The notes under the pieces are model-generated. The model saw only the letters and a list, made by a program, of their open reading frames with translations, was not told the DNA's origin and ran no database searches. The translations under genes were made by a program, and so were the position numbers. 64,000 bases of DNA from UBA4744 sp963707435. Its GTDB lineage: Bacteria > Actinomycetota > Acidimicrobiia > Spongiisociales > UBA4744. The DNA lies in NCBI GenBank assembly GCA_963707435.1, contig CAVPPF010000005.1, positions 310,001-374,000 of the forward strand, written 5' to 3'. This document shows, one piece after another, positions 24,448-32,351 of the stretch; positions within the stretch are counted from its first letter, which is position 1; each line of letters begins with the position of its first letter.

Positions 24448-24726
24448 GTGGCAACCGTCCACGTCCGATTGCCGGGCCTCCTCGCCCAGATCCTCGGCGG
24501 GGCGAAGAACCTGGACGTGGAAGCCGGGACGCTGCAGGCAGCCATCGGCGAGCTCCTCTCCGAGTACCCGGCCCTCAAAGTGCACCTCTACGACGAGTCC
24601 GGGCAGGTGCGGCCGCACGTGAACCTCTTCTACAACGACACCAACTTTCGCTGGTTGTCGACCCTGGAGACGGCGGTGCAGGACGGAGACACCATCACGG
24701 TCATGCAGGCTGTTTCGGGAGGGTGA
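24448..24726 (+). CDS. MoaD/ThiS-family ubiquitin-like protein (92 aa)
   Basis: Beta-grasp protein 'MATVHVRLPGLLAQILGG...' ending in 'TVMQAVSGG'. The C-terminal Gly-Gly is needed for adenylation and thiocarboxylation or conjugation in this family. GTG start 3 nt after the propeller gene stop. No MoaE, ThiG or E1-like gene is near, so assignment to molybdopterin or thiamine synthesis is not supported; sulfur carrier or protein modifier are both possible. Confidence 0.88.
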   Translation: MATVHVRLPGLLAQILGGAKNLDVEAGTLQAAIGELLSEYPALKVHLYDESGQVRPHVNLFYNDTNFRWLSTLETAVQDGDTITVMQAVSGG

Positions 24727-24748
24727 GAATCCGACGGGCCGAAAGACT

Positions 24749-25147
24749 TCAGGCCGTTTCAACCCGCTTGGTCGGCAGCCACAGGATGTAGGCGCTGATA
24801 GCCATCGCCAGCAGGATCAACCCGATTCGCAGGCCCGGGACCTCGACCATCCAGACGACGGTAATCGTGAACGTCACCGCAATGGCGGCGAGGGCAACAA
24901 CCTTGGCCCTGACGCTGAACCCCGCTCCGGACCGCCAATCGCGAACGAGTGGACCAAATACCTTGTGGTTCACCATCCAGTTGTCGAACCGGGGTGAAGA
25001 CTTCGAGAAGAAGAAGGCGGCCAGGATGATGGGCATCGTGGTCGGAATTCCGGGAAGAACCGTCCCGACGACACCGAGACCGAGCAGAAAAACACCAAGC
25101 GCCACGTAGACACCTCGCAGCATCCGGTTCTGCACGACTTGCGCCAT
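24749..25147 (-). CDS. YbaN/DUF454-family inner-membrane protein (132 aa)
   Basis: Small membrane protein with 'LGVVGTVLPGIPTTMPIILA' and then 'AFFFSKSSPRFDNWMVNHKV', the signature of the DUF454/YbaN family, and a C-terminal pair of hydrophobic segments. Start ATG 25147 is chosen because TATGCT stands 7 nt upstream; the ATG inside that box (25159) is rejected. Divergent from nhaA. Function of the family is not established. Confidence 0.85.
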   Translation of the reverse strand: MAQVVQNRMLRGVYVALGVFLLGLGVVGTVLPGIPTTMPIILAAFFFSKSSPRFDNWMVNHKVFGPLVRDWRSGAGFSVRAKVVALAAIAVTFTITVVWMVEVPGLRIGLILLAMAISAYILWLPTKRVETA

Positions 25148-25154
25148 GGCGGGC

Positions 25155-25160
25155 AGCATA
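25155..25160 (-). promoter_or_regulatory. -10 box of leaderless type (TATGCT)
   Basis: TATGCT on the minus strand, 7 nt before the ATG at 25147. Confidence 0.45.
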
Positions 25161-25292
25161 TCGTGCTGAGGAGGCAACGCCGAGTCGGAATCTTTCCGAC
25201 GCTCCGCCGGTACTTCAACCAGCACGGACCTGTTATTCCGACACCCCGACCGGCTGTGTATCTCGACCGGCGATTGGTAGCCTCCCCACTCC

Positions 25293-26654
25293 ATGCCCGA
25301 TCAAGAACTCCACCGCACCTGGCTGCACTCCGAACGGTTCATCCCGAGCCGGTTCGTACGACCGGCGCTGCGGTTCACGCGGGTTGAAGCCGCCTCCGGC
25401 ATCGTGCTGCTGGTGGCGGCCGTCGTTGCCATCATCTGGGCCAACTCCTCGTTCGGAGATACCTACGACGAGTTCTGGGAAACGGTCTTCAAGATCGAAT
25501 TGGGATCCTTTCACCTCGAAGAGACCTTGCGCGATCTCGTCAACGACGGCCTGATGGCGATCTTCTTCCTCGTGGTCGGGTTGGAGATCAAACGGGAACT
25601 GGTCGTCGGCGAGTTGCGAGATCCGAAAGCGGCGGCGCTGCCTGCCATTGCGGCACTGGGTGGCATGGTGGTACCGGCGTTGATATTCCTGGCGTTCGTG
25701 GCCGGAGAGGGTGGAGAAGCCACTCGCGGATGGGGAATCCCGATGGCCACCGACATCGCCTTCTCGATCGGCGTCGTGGCACTTCTCGGCAGCCGGGTCC
25801 CCGTGGGTGCCAAGCTCTTCCTGCTGGCTCTGGCCATCGTCGACGACATCGGCGCCATCGCGGTCATCGCCGTCTTCTACACCGAGGAACTCTCGTTGAC
25901 GTGGCTGGCCGCCGCGGTCGTCACACTGCTCGTGATCTGGGCTGCCCAGAAGGGAGGCATCCGGGCTTCGGCGTTCTACTGGCCGATGGGCATCATGGCG
26001 TGGTTCTTCGTTCTCGAATCGGGGGTCCATGCCACCCTGGCCGGGGTGGCGCTTGGTTTGATGACGCCGGCCCGGGCGATGTACTCGGATGAGGAGTATC
26101 AACGCAAGGCAACCTACGTCCTGGATACCTTTGCAACAGAACCCGAATCTCCACACGGACACGACCGGATCGACCATGAGGCTCGGCAACTCGCTTCGAT
26201 AGCCAACGAATCGATTGCACCGCTCAACCGCCTGGAACACTTGCTCCACCCGTGGAGTTCTTTTCTGATCGTCCCTCTGTTTGCGCTCGCCAACGCCGGT
26301 GTCCAGTTCAGGGGCATCGACCTTCTCGATGCTCTGACCAGCCCGGTGGCGCTTGGAGTCGCTGTAGGTCTGCTGGTCGGCAAGATCGTCGGCATCTCCG
26401 CCTTCACCGCCGTGGCCGTTCGCCTCGGTTTGGGACGTCTCCCCCGCCACACCACCTGGACGCAGATCTTCGGGCTGGCTGCCCTGGCCGGCATCGGGTT
26501 CACCGTCTCGCTGTTCGTGACCGGCCTCGCTTTCACCGATCCCGGCCTAACCGATCTGGCCAAGATCGGCATCTTCGCCGGCTCCGGCATCGCCGGAGTG
26601 ATCGGGTACCTGATTCTGCGCCTCTCAGGATCCGGTCCCACCACCGCCTCCTGA
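25293..26654 (+). CDS. nhaA: Na+/H+ antiporter NhaA (453 aa)
   Basis: Full-length NhaA. The ion-binding aspartates D184 and D185 in 'LAIVDDIGAIAVIAVFY' correspond to E. coli D163/D164, and D154 in 'GIPMATDIAFSIGVVALLG' to D133. Other landmarks are 'DGLMAIFFLVVGLEIKREL' and 'ALAGIGFTVSLFVTGLAF'. Twelve membrane helices are expected. It exchanges internal Na+ for external H+ and supports salt and alkaline tolerance. The loop between helices is longer than in E. coli near 'DTFATEPESPHGHDRIDHEA'. TAGCCT lies 9 nt before the ATG. Confidence 0.96.
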   Translation: MPDQELHRTWLHSERFIPSRFVRPALRFTRVEAASGIVLLVAAVVAIIWANSSFGDTYDEFWETVFKIELGSFHLEETLRDLVNDGLMAIFFLVVGLEIKRELVVGELRDPKAAALPAIAALGGMVVPALIFLAFVAGEGGEATRGWGIPMATDIAFSIGVVALLGSRVPVGAKLFLLALAIVDDIGAIAVIAVFYTEELSLTWLAAAVVTLLVIWAAQKGGIRASAFYWPMGIMAWFFVLESGVHATLAGVALGLMTPARAMYSDEEYQRKATYVLDTFATEPESPHGHDRIDHEARQLASIANESIAPLNRLEHLLHPWSSFLIVPLFALANAGVQFRGIDLLDALTSPVALGVAVGLLVGKIVGISAFTAVAVRLGLGRLPRHTTWTQIFGLAALAGIGFTVSLFVTGLAFTDPGLTDLAKIGIFAGSGIAGVIGYLILRLSGSGPTTAS

Positions 26655-26712
26655 AGGCAGACGGTTCCCATCCGGAGCACACAAATCTGAGTCGCCCATT
26701 ATCAGATAAGTT

Positions 26713-26724
26713 TGGTATACTCTG
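26713..26724 (+). promoter_or_regulatory. Likely promoter -10 of the Hsp20 gene
   Basis: TTGGTATACTCT contains TATACT about 37 bp upstream of the Hsp20 start, the most AT-rich stretch in the interval. The gene also has a strong Shine-Dalgarno sequence (AAAGGAG, 26749-26755), so unlike many neighbours it has a normal 5' leader. No HAIR/HspR inverted repeat was found. Confidence 0.45.
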
Positions 26725-26760
26725 TGTAGGTACATCGCACGAGCTAGGAAAGGAGTAGCG

Positions 26761-27198
26761 ATGGTTCTGCGATTCATGGACCCATTCCAGGAGCTGGATC
26801 AATTCCTCGGATCCTCCGGGAGCGCCTGGCGCGGCGGCCTCATGCCGATGGACGCTTTTGAGAAAGACGGCTTGTACACCCTGCGATTCGACCTCCCCGG
26901 CGTCGACCCCGAGCACGTCGACCTCCTCGTCGAGAACAACATCCTGACGGTGACGGCCGAGCGGAAGATAGAAGACACCGAAGGGGCCAACTGGCTGATG
27001 CGGGAACGTCCCACCGGAACCCACAGCCGCCAGGTTCGGATCGGCGACCGCCTCGACACGAGCACGGTCCAGGCCTCCTACGACCACGGCGTGCTCACCG
27101 TCACGATCCCGATCCGGGAAGAGGCAAAACCGCACCGCGTGGAGATCAAGCCCGGATCCCATCCGGCCATCACGATCAACTCTGGATCCGATCAATAA
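26761..27198 (+). CDS. Hsp20 / alpha-crystallin family small heat-shock protein (145 aa)
   Basis: Alpha-crystallin domain at about residues 30-130: 'MDAFEKDGLYTLRFDLPGVD', 'VDLLVENNILTVTAERK', the conserved 'ASYDHGVLTVTIPI' (AxxxxGVL motif), then 'IKPGSHPAITI'. ATP-independent holdase that keeps unfolding proteins soluble. Strong AAAGGAG 5 nt upstream of ATG. A hairpin follows the stop codon. Confidence 0.95.
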   Translation: MVLRFMDPFQELDQFLGSSGSAWRGGLMPMDAFEKDGLYTLRFDLPGVDPEHVDLLVENNILTVTAERKIEDTEGANWLMRERPTGTHSRQVRIGDRLDTSTVQASYDHGVLTVTIPIREEAKPHRVEIKPGSHPAITINSGSDQ

Positions 27199-27212
27199 CC
27201 CCCGGCACCCGC

Positions 27213-27272
27213 ACGCCGGTTGAGGCGGTCGGATCACTTCTCCTGAGAGTCCGGCCAAACCTCAACCGGCGT
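27213..27272 (+). terminator. Inverted repeat after the Hsp20 gene
   Basis: ACGCCGGTTGAGG (27213-27225) pairs perfectly with CCTCAACCGGCGT (27260-27272), 13 bp, with a 34-nt loop and TGCCTTTG after it. Probable terminator of the Hsp20 unit. Confidence 0.65.
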
Positions 27273-27286
27273 TGCCTTTGTCGGGG

Positions 27287-27292
27287 TAAGGT
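27287..27292 (+). promoter_or_regulatory. -10 box of leaderless type (TAAGGT)
   Basis: TAAGGT lies 6 nt before the ATG of the 58-aa gene at 27299, supporting that small gene. Confidence 0.5.
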
Positions 27293-27298
27293 GAACGC

Positions 27299-27475
27299 AT
27301 GGAGCTCACCACGGAAATCATCTGCGTCGAATGCGGGGGGCGGGCCCATCTGATAACTCCGGTGCCTTCCGACGAGGAGCTGGAACCGGGAGATATCCTC
27401 GTCTACCGGTGCGCGGACTGCATGGACCGCTGGGATATCGTCTACGAGCGAGACGATATCGAGGAGACGCTCTAG
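27299..27475 (+). CDS. Small zinc-ribbon-like protein (58 aa)
   Basis: A 58-aa protein beginning 'MELTTEIICVECGGRAHLIT'. It has two C-x2-C knuckles, C9/C12 in 'IICVECGG' and C38/C41 in 'YRCADCMDRW', spaced like a zinc ribbon, and an acidic C-terminus 'ERDDIEETL'. The start is supported by the TAAGGT box 6 nt upstream, and the stop overlaps the 3' end of the convergent VOC gene by 4 bp. No specific function; small zinc ribbons often bind nucleic acid or a partner protein. Confidence 0.7.
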   Translation: MELTTEIICVECGGRAHLITPVPSDEELEPGDILVYRCADCMDRWDIVYERDDIEETL

Positions 27476-27840
27476 GAAACCTGCCGCCAGCCGGTGATCG
27501 ACAGGACGTTTCCGTCCGGGTCGCGGAAGTCGGCGGCGACCAGATCACGGCCTCCATCACTCATCACCACCTGCGGGTCGCCCCTGAACTCAACGCCGGC
27601 TGCCGCCAGGGCCTCGTAGGTGGTGACCACGTTGTCAACCTCGAAGACCACCTCCACCAAACCGGGTGGGTGCTCGGCAATTGCCGGGCCGATGGCGTTG
27701 AGCGCCAGGGTCACTCCGCGGCCGTCGAGGAACGCGAAGGCCTCACTCGATCCCAGCACCGTCAAGCCGAGCCGGTCCCGGTAGAACTCCAGCGAACGGG
27801 CAAGGTCTTCGACCCGGAGGATGATGTTGGAGATCTTCAC
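27472..27840 (-). CDS. VOC (glyoxalase/dioxygenase fold) family protein (122 aa)
   Basis: Two beta-alpha-beta-beta-beta modules: 'NIILRVEDLARSLEFYRDRL' at the N-terminus and 'VEVVFEVDNVVTTYEALAAA' to 'DFRDPDGNVLSITG' at the C-terminus. The usual first metal His is replaced and the last Glu is absent (NVLSI rather than NxxEL), so it may be a binding protein and not a metalloenzyme. GTG 27840 is chosen: it follows GGAGG and lies 4 nt after the stop of the upstream gene. The longer frame to 27885 is a shadow of that gene. Confidence 0.82.
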   Translation of the reverse strand: MKISNIILRVEDLARSLEFYRDRLGLTVLGSSEAFAFLDGRGVTLALNAIGPAIAEHPPGLVEVVFEVDNVVTTYEALAAAGVEFRGDPQVVMSDGGRDLVAADFRDPDGNVLSITGWRQVS

Positions 27841-27844
27841 AGGG

Positions 27845-28273
27845 TCACGCACCTCCAGATTGGCGCTGCAACCGGGGCAATTCAATCGCCGGGCAGCGGT
27901 CCATGATCACGTCGAGTCCGGCATCCAGCGCCCGGGCAGCCGCCTCCTCGTCGATGACATCGAGTTGCAGCCACACTGCCCGTGCGCCGATGGCGATCGC
28001 TTCGTCGACGTGGACGCCGGCCCGCGAAGACCGCCGGAAGATGTCGACCACCTCGACCGGCTCCGGAATGGAGGCCAGGTCGGGGTAGGCCGTTTCGCCG
28101 AGGATTCTCGCTGCGGTCGGATTGACCGGAATGATCCGATAGCCGCGCGCTTGCAGGAACGCAGCCACTCGATAGCTGGCCCGGGCCGGATTCTCGCTCA
28201 GACCAACGACTGCCCATGCCCGGTAGTCGGTGAGGGCCCGCTCGATAGTTGCCTGGTCTCCATACAGATTCAT
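27845..28273 (-). CDS. CoA-binding (YccU-like) protein (142 aa)
   Basis: Single Rossmann CoA-binding domain: 'WAVVGLSENPARASYRVAAF', 'ARGYRIIPVNPTAARILGE', 'PEPVEVVDIFRRS', 'IGARAVWLQLDVIDEEAAAR' and 'GLDVIMDRCPAIELPRL'. This is the YccU family; members bind CoA but no reaction is established. AAGGAG lies 5 nt before the ATG. Forms an operon with the VOC protein downstream and is divergent from the TPM-domain gene. Confidence 0.9.
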   Translation of the reverse strand: MNLYGDQATIERALTDYRAWAVVGLSENPARASYRVAAFLQARGYRIIPVNPTAARILGETAYPDLASIPEPVEVVDIFRRSSRAGVHVDEAIAIGARAVWLQLDVIDEEAAARALDAGLDVIMDRCPAIELPRLQRQSGGA

Positions 28274-28379
28274 GTGGCTCCTTCAACCCCTCGCATGGTT
28301 GCGTGCATTCCGGCCGGGGAGCAAATCCCGGAGAGTGCCGCTGCAATTCAACGGTAGGCTCTGGGTCGAAAGGGGTGGA

Positions 28380-30731
28380 ATGCGGAGAATCCTCATGGCC
28401 TTGCTGCTCGTGCTGTTCATGGCGGCTGCACCGGCCTTTGCGCAGACGATCGAGTGTCCGGAGTTCGAAGGCATCACCTGTGATGGCTGGGTGACCGACG
28501 CCGCCGGGGTCATCGACGACGACCAGAGCCTGGAAGATGCAGTCGGGCGCGTGGTGGCCCGGTACGGTCACCAGATCGCGATGGTCGTGGTCGCCGACAC
28601 GGGCAGCATGGACACCAACCAGTTTGCACAGGACCTGGGCAACGCCTGGGGAGTCGGTGATGCGGAACTCGACGACGGCATCGTCGTGGTCGTCAATCTC
28701 GGCGATCGACGAACGGCCATCGAAACCGGTCCGGGGATTGCCATACCAACCAGCCAGCTCGACTTCGTCGCCGGGCTCGGCAACAGCTTCTTCGGAGCGG
28801 AGGACTACGACGGCGGTCTGGCGGCCATCGTCGGAGGGATCGAGCAGACGCTCGCCGGAATGGCTCCAACCGATCCGACCGGGACGACGGTGCCGGGTAC
28901 GACCGAACCCGGGCAGCCGGGTACGACCCAACCGCTCCCGCAGGAAGAAGACTCCGGTACCGGCGGCTGGATATTCGCCGGGCTCATGCTGGCCGTCGGC
29001 GCAGGTTTGGTCGGTTCCGGTGCGGCCAACAGCCGCCTGGACAAAGTGCGCGCCGTCCGCAAGCAACGACAGGAACAGGTGGACGGCGAACTGGCCCGGC
29101 TGAAGCCGGCCGGGTACGAATTGACCCTTGCAGAGGAGCTGATGCTGAGCCGGCCCACCGAGGTGCCCGAGGTCACCACGGCCGCCGGCATGAACGCCCT
29201 CACGGCACTGGCCGGAGAGCGGCCCATCGCCGACCGCAAGGCGCTCGAGGCTCTCTGGGCTCTGAACGCGGTTGACGTGGTTGACCAGACGAAACTCGAC
29301 GCTGAGGTGGAAATCCCGCTGGAACTGCGGGTGACCGGGGAGCAGGACGTCCTCGAGGAAACCGTTCAACAAACGGCAGCCGACGCGGTGAAGCTGCCCG
29401 CCGGCGATGACACAGCATTCAAGGTCAAGCTGGACGAGGTGCGGCGGCTGGTCGAGTCGCTGCGCCCCTATCGCATCGCCGAAGCCAAACAGCGGCTGGC
29501 CCGCGATGTCGCCGGCCGGGTCCGGCAGACGCCCATCGGGCCGACGGTGCTCTCCGACCTCGGCGTGCGGCTGACCCAGGCGGCACCGGTTCTCGAAAGC
29601 GATGCCCCGCTGGCGGATTCGGTTCGCGACCTCGAAACCACCTACGAAGCAGCCCGGACGAAGACCGACCGACTCGAGAACATCTACACCCGGTTGCCAG
29701 ACTCCATCGCCCGCCCGGCAGTATCGGCGGCACTGGCCGATCTCGAGGAGGACCCCGACGCCTCGCTCGAACGATACGAATTGATCCGCACAGCGCTCGA
29801 GACTCGCGGGCGGGATCTCCAGCAGGACGGCATCGAACTGTCGGCGCTGGCCGCGTTCCTCCTGCTCAACAACGACGAGGGCAGCCTGACCGAATTTCTC
29901 GACGCCTATCACGAGGCGCGCCGGCTCGGCCACGAGCCCGTCGTGGCGGTCGAGCTGGCCATAGCCGGGCTTCAGACCAAGGCGGAGATCGACCACGTCC
30001 GGGAGGAAGCGGACCGGCTGGGGCTTCCGATCTCGATCACGGCAGCCCTCCTGCGAGCCGGCGACCGTTCGATCGCGAGTTTCGGAAGCCTGGAGCACGA
30101 GCTGGCAGGTCTGGGAGTGAAAGGCGAAACGAAGCGAACCATTGCGGCCCTCCTGGCCATCTCGCTTGAACCCGCCCAGGCCATGCGGCGATGGATTGAC
30201 GCCCGTCAGGCCCTCGCCGATCTCGGTCTGTCCGGTTCGTACGCAGACGTTGCCGCGGCCTTCGGGGCCTCGGACCCACGCGGCCCCAAGGCCTTTGCCC
30301 TCGCCTACGCGGCCCAGCGTCAAGCGCTGGCCCGGTCAACGATCGAGGATGCGGATCGTTTTGCGCCGGAACTCGCCCACGAGGGGACGAAGCGGCAGGA
30401 GGACACCTGGACGGGACGGCGGCTGCCCTCGGATCTGCGGGTCTTCGATCCGTTCACGCTCCTCTACTACCACTGGATCATCACCCGTGGTGTCGACGTG
30501 GCGCTCGGCTGGCGCCCCATCTACCGGGACCAATCCTGGTCGGGCAACCGCAACTCCTGGTTCGGGGGCTTCGGCGGAGGCGGCGGCTTCGGCGGCAGTG
30601 GCAGCCGGGGTGGCGGCTCTTCCTGGGGATCAGGCGGAGGGTTCGGCGGCGGTTTCGGAGGGTTCGGCGGCGGAGGCGGCTTCGGCGGAAGCGGTGGCTT
30701 CGGCGGAGGCGGTGGCGGCAGCGGCTGGTAG
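28380..30731 (+). CDS. TPM-domain membrane protein with Gly-rich tail (783 aa)
   Basis: Signal peptide (about 1-21, 'LLLVLFMAAAPAFA'), then a TPM (DUF477) domain at about 35-150 with 'GDRRTAIETGPGIAIP', a Thr/Pro/Gly linker, one membrane segment near 199-220 ('GWIFAGLMLAVGAGLVGSG') and a long helical cytoplasmic region. The last ~60 residues are almost only Gly, Phe and Ser (GGFGGGGGFGG type), as in many TPM proteins. Start ATG 28380 is chosen because the signal peptide begins there. TPM domains occur in proteins linked to photosystem repair and envelope functions; the role here is unknown. Confidence 0.85.
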   Translation: MRRILMALLLVLFMAAAPAFAQTIECPEFEGITCDGWVTDAAGVIDDDQSLEDAVGRVVARYGHQIAMVVVADTGSMDTNQFAQDLGNAWGVGDAELDDGIVVVVNLGDRRTAIETGPGIAIPTSQLDFVAGLGNSFFGAEDYDGGLAAIVGGIEQTLAGMAPTDPTGTTVPGTTEPGQPGTTQPLPQEEDSGTGGWIFAGLMLAVGAGLVGSGAANSRLDKVRAVRKQRQEQVDGELARLKPAGYELTLAEELMLSRPTEVPEVTTAAGMNALTALAGERPIADRKALEALWALNAVDVVDQTKLDAEVEIPLELRVTGEQDVLEETVQQTAADAVKLPAGDDTAFKVKLDEVRRLVESLRPYRIAEAKQRLARDVAGRVRQTPIGPTVLSDLGVRLTQAAPVLESDAPLADSVRDLETTYEAARTKTDRLENIYTRLPDSIARPAVSAALADLEEDPDASLERYELIRTALETRGRDLQQDGIELSALAAFLLLNNDEGSLTEFLDAYHEARRLGHEPVVAVELAIAGLQTKAEIDHVREEADRLGLPISITAALLRAGDRSIASFGSLEHELAGLGVKGETKRTIAALLAISLEPAQAMRRWIDARQALADLGLSGSYADVAAAFGASDPRGPKAFALAYAAQRQALARSTIEDADRFAPELAHEGTKRQEDTWTGRRLPSDLRVFDPFTLLYYHWIITRGVDVALGWRPIYRDQSWSGNRNSWFGGFGGGGGFGGSGSRGGGSSWGSGGGFGGGFGGFGGGGGFGGSGGFGGGGGGSGW

Positions 30732-30789
30732 TCGCTTAGCCCTTCGCTTCGTGCATACTCCTGGTCGAACCTTTGATGGATGGTGAGTT

Positions 30790-31203
30790 GTGATTTTCAA
30801 GAGAAACAAACGGGTGCGGGCCACGCGAGTGGAATCCCTCGAAGAGATTGAGGCGCTGGCCGCCAGCGGCCGGCCGGTTTTGATCGATTTCTGGCGGACC
30901 GGCTGTCAGCCGTGCCGCACCATGGACGGCATCATCGACGAGCTTGCAGACGAGTACCGGGATTCGGCGCACGTGACCAAGGTCGACGTGCGCTCGGTGC
31001 CCGGCGCGGTCGAACGGTTTGCCATCCGCTCCACCCCGACGTTCGTCCTCCTCGCTACCTCGCCTCGTGCCAAGAAGAAGGCCAGGAACGAGCAAGGCCC
31101 TGCCAAGGTGACCCAGCGCTGGCGGGCGTCGGGTCTCGTCAAGAAGGATGCGCTGGCCGGGCTCCTCGAGAGCAACGGTGCCGAACGGTACATCGCCGGG
31201 TAG
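30790..31203 (+). CDS. Thioredoxin-fold protein (137 aa)
   Basis: Thioredoxin domain with the redox pair C39/C42 in 'FWRTGCQPCRTMDG' and the cis-Pro in 'AIRSTPTFVLL'. The active site is CQPC, in place of the classical CGPC, and the preceding residues are WRTG in place of WAxW. A basic insertion ('SPRAKKKARNEQ') follows the cis-Pro strand. GTG start 58 bp after the TPM gene, same strand. Probably a cytoplasmic disulfide reductase or a protein with a dedicated partner. Confidence 0.88.
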   Translation: MIFKRNKRVRATRVESLEEIEALAASGRPVLIDFWRTGCQPCRTMDGIIDELADEYRDSAHVTKVDVRSVPGAVERFAIRSTPTFVLLATSPRAKKKARNEQGPAKVTQRWRASGLVKKDALAGLLESNGAERYIAG

Positions 31204-31245
31204 CAGCCCATACCCCCACTCCGCCGTGCTGATCGGCGGCCCGGC

Positions 31246-32295
31246 CTACGTCGCGATCGGAACCCGTTTCGACCGTCGATCCCACAGCATGCTGATCAGC
31301 GAGAACGTCAAGAGCGACATCGGCATCACCAGGCCGCGTCCACTCGACGAGATCGCCCGCCACAACAACTCGAATATCAGGAGAGGCGAAACAACCATTT
31401 CCGCAACCGCGGTCGGCAGAACCGGTTCCAGGATCCGGGTTAGAGAATCCGTGAGTCCCGGCGAATCGGAGAAGAAGGACGAGGAGAGGCGGGCCTCTCC
31501 GAGAAGCTGCGAGTCCTCAATCGGAAGGGGACCCCCGCCCTCCAGGAGATCTTGACCACCACCGGCAGGAGCCGTCGATCCAGTCGGTCCGGCATCGCCC
31601 GGTGACCCGGGTGGCTCCCCGCCAAGATCACCGGTGGTCGACACCCCGGCGGTGGTAGTTGTCGTCGCCGACTGAGGCCTCGTGGTGGTGGTCGGCGGCC
31701 TCGTCGTGGTGGTCGTGACGGTCGGGCTCGTTGTGGTGGTCGTCCCGGGAAGTGTGGTGGTCGTGGTTGCCGGGACGGTGGTCGTCGTTACCGGGACGGT
31801 GGTCGTCGACACGGGGAGAGTGGTCGTGGTCACCGGGACGGTGGTCGTCGTGGTCGAGGGCGGCAATCCGTCGAGGAACTCGTTGTAGTCGAGCGTCGCC
31901 TGATCAATCGCGTAGTTCCGGGCCAACCCGACCAGTCCAAGCGCAAACATCCCGGCGTCCTGAACCTGCGGGCTCCTGGGGTAATCGTTCATCACGGAGC
32001 GGATGTCTTCGCCGGCTTCAGCAGCCACCACCTCCATGTCCACCTTGATAGCCGCCAGTTCGCCGGCCGCCTCCTCTGCCGATGGCCCGCCGGCCAGGTA
32101 GCCCTGATAGTCCGCGACCAGATCGAGCAGGTCGTCGATCGCCGCGTCTCGAATCTCGGCGATTCCTGCGACTGCCTCTTTCCAATCGGGAACGGCATGA
32201 GCCGGGTCGGCCGGAATTGCCATGACGAAGAAGACGGCCAGCATTGCTGCCGCCACCGTGCGCCACCGGGCGCCGGACGTTGATGAGCCTCTCAT
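31246..32295 (-). CDS. Thr-rich surface protein with C-terminal membrane module (349 aa)
   Basis: Signal peptide ('AAAMLAVFFVMAIPADPAHA'), a helical domain (about 45-145), then a 75-residue linker of Thr runs separated by Pro and Val ('TTTTVPVTTTTLPVSTTT'), a Gly/Pro/Ser part, and a C-terminal hydrophobic module 'SPLLIFELLWRAISS' plus 'MPMSLLTFSLISML' with a basic tail. The Thr runs suggest an O-glycosylated stalk. The C-terminal module resembles those ending the surface proteins at 40.9 and 50.6 kb. ATG 32295 is preferred; a TTG at 32343 is possible. Divergent from a histidine kinase (57 bp between starts). Confidence 0.75.
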   Translation of the reverse strand: MRGSSTSGARWRTVAAAMLAVFFVMAIPADPAHAVPDWKEAVAGIAEIRDAAIDDLLDLVADYQGYLAGGPSAEEAAGELAAIKVDMEVVAAEAGEDIRSVMNDYPRSPQVQDAGMFALGLVGLARNYAIDQATLDYNEFLDGLPPSTTTTTVPVTTTTLPVSTTTVPVTTTTVPATTTTTLPGTTTTTSPTVTTTTTRPPTTTTRPQSATTTTTAGVSTTGDLGGEPPGSPGDAGPTGSTAPAGGGQDLLEGGGPLPIEDSQLLGEARLSSSFFSDSPGLTDSLTRILEPVLPTAVAEMVVSPLLIFELLWRAISSSGRGLVMPMSLLTFSLISMLWDRRSKRVPIAT

Positions 32296-32351
32296 CCCAC
32301 CAGATTCATCGGCTTCTGGTCGAGAATCTGAACTATCTCCCAAAAAGATCC

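Noticed and set aside
24448..24726. Calling the ubiquitin-fold protein moaD or thiS
   Set aside because: No pathway genes are near, so a specific gene name would be unsupported.
27841..27885. N-terminal extension of the VOC protein with a CPGC motif
   Set aside because: These bases code the C-terminus of the CoA-binding protein, and a GGAGG-GTG start lies right after its stop.
27882..30323. 813-codon minus-strand frame opposite the TPM gene
   Set aside because: Shadow frame caused by GC-rich third positions; no start signal and no recognisable domain.
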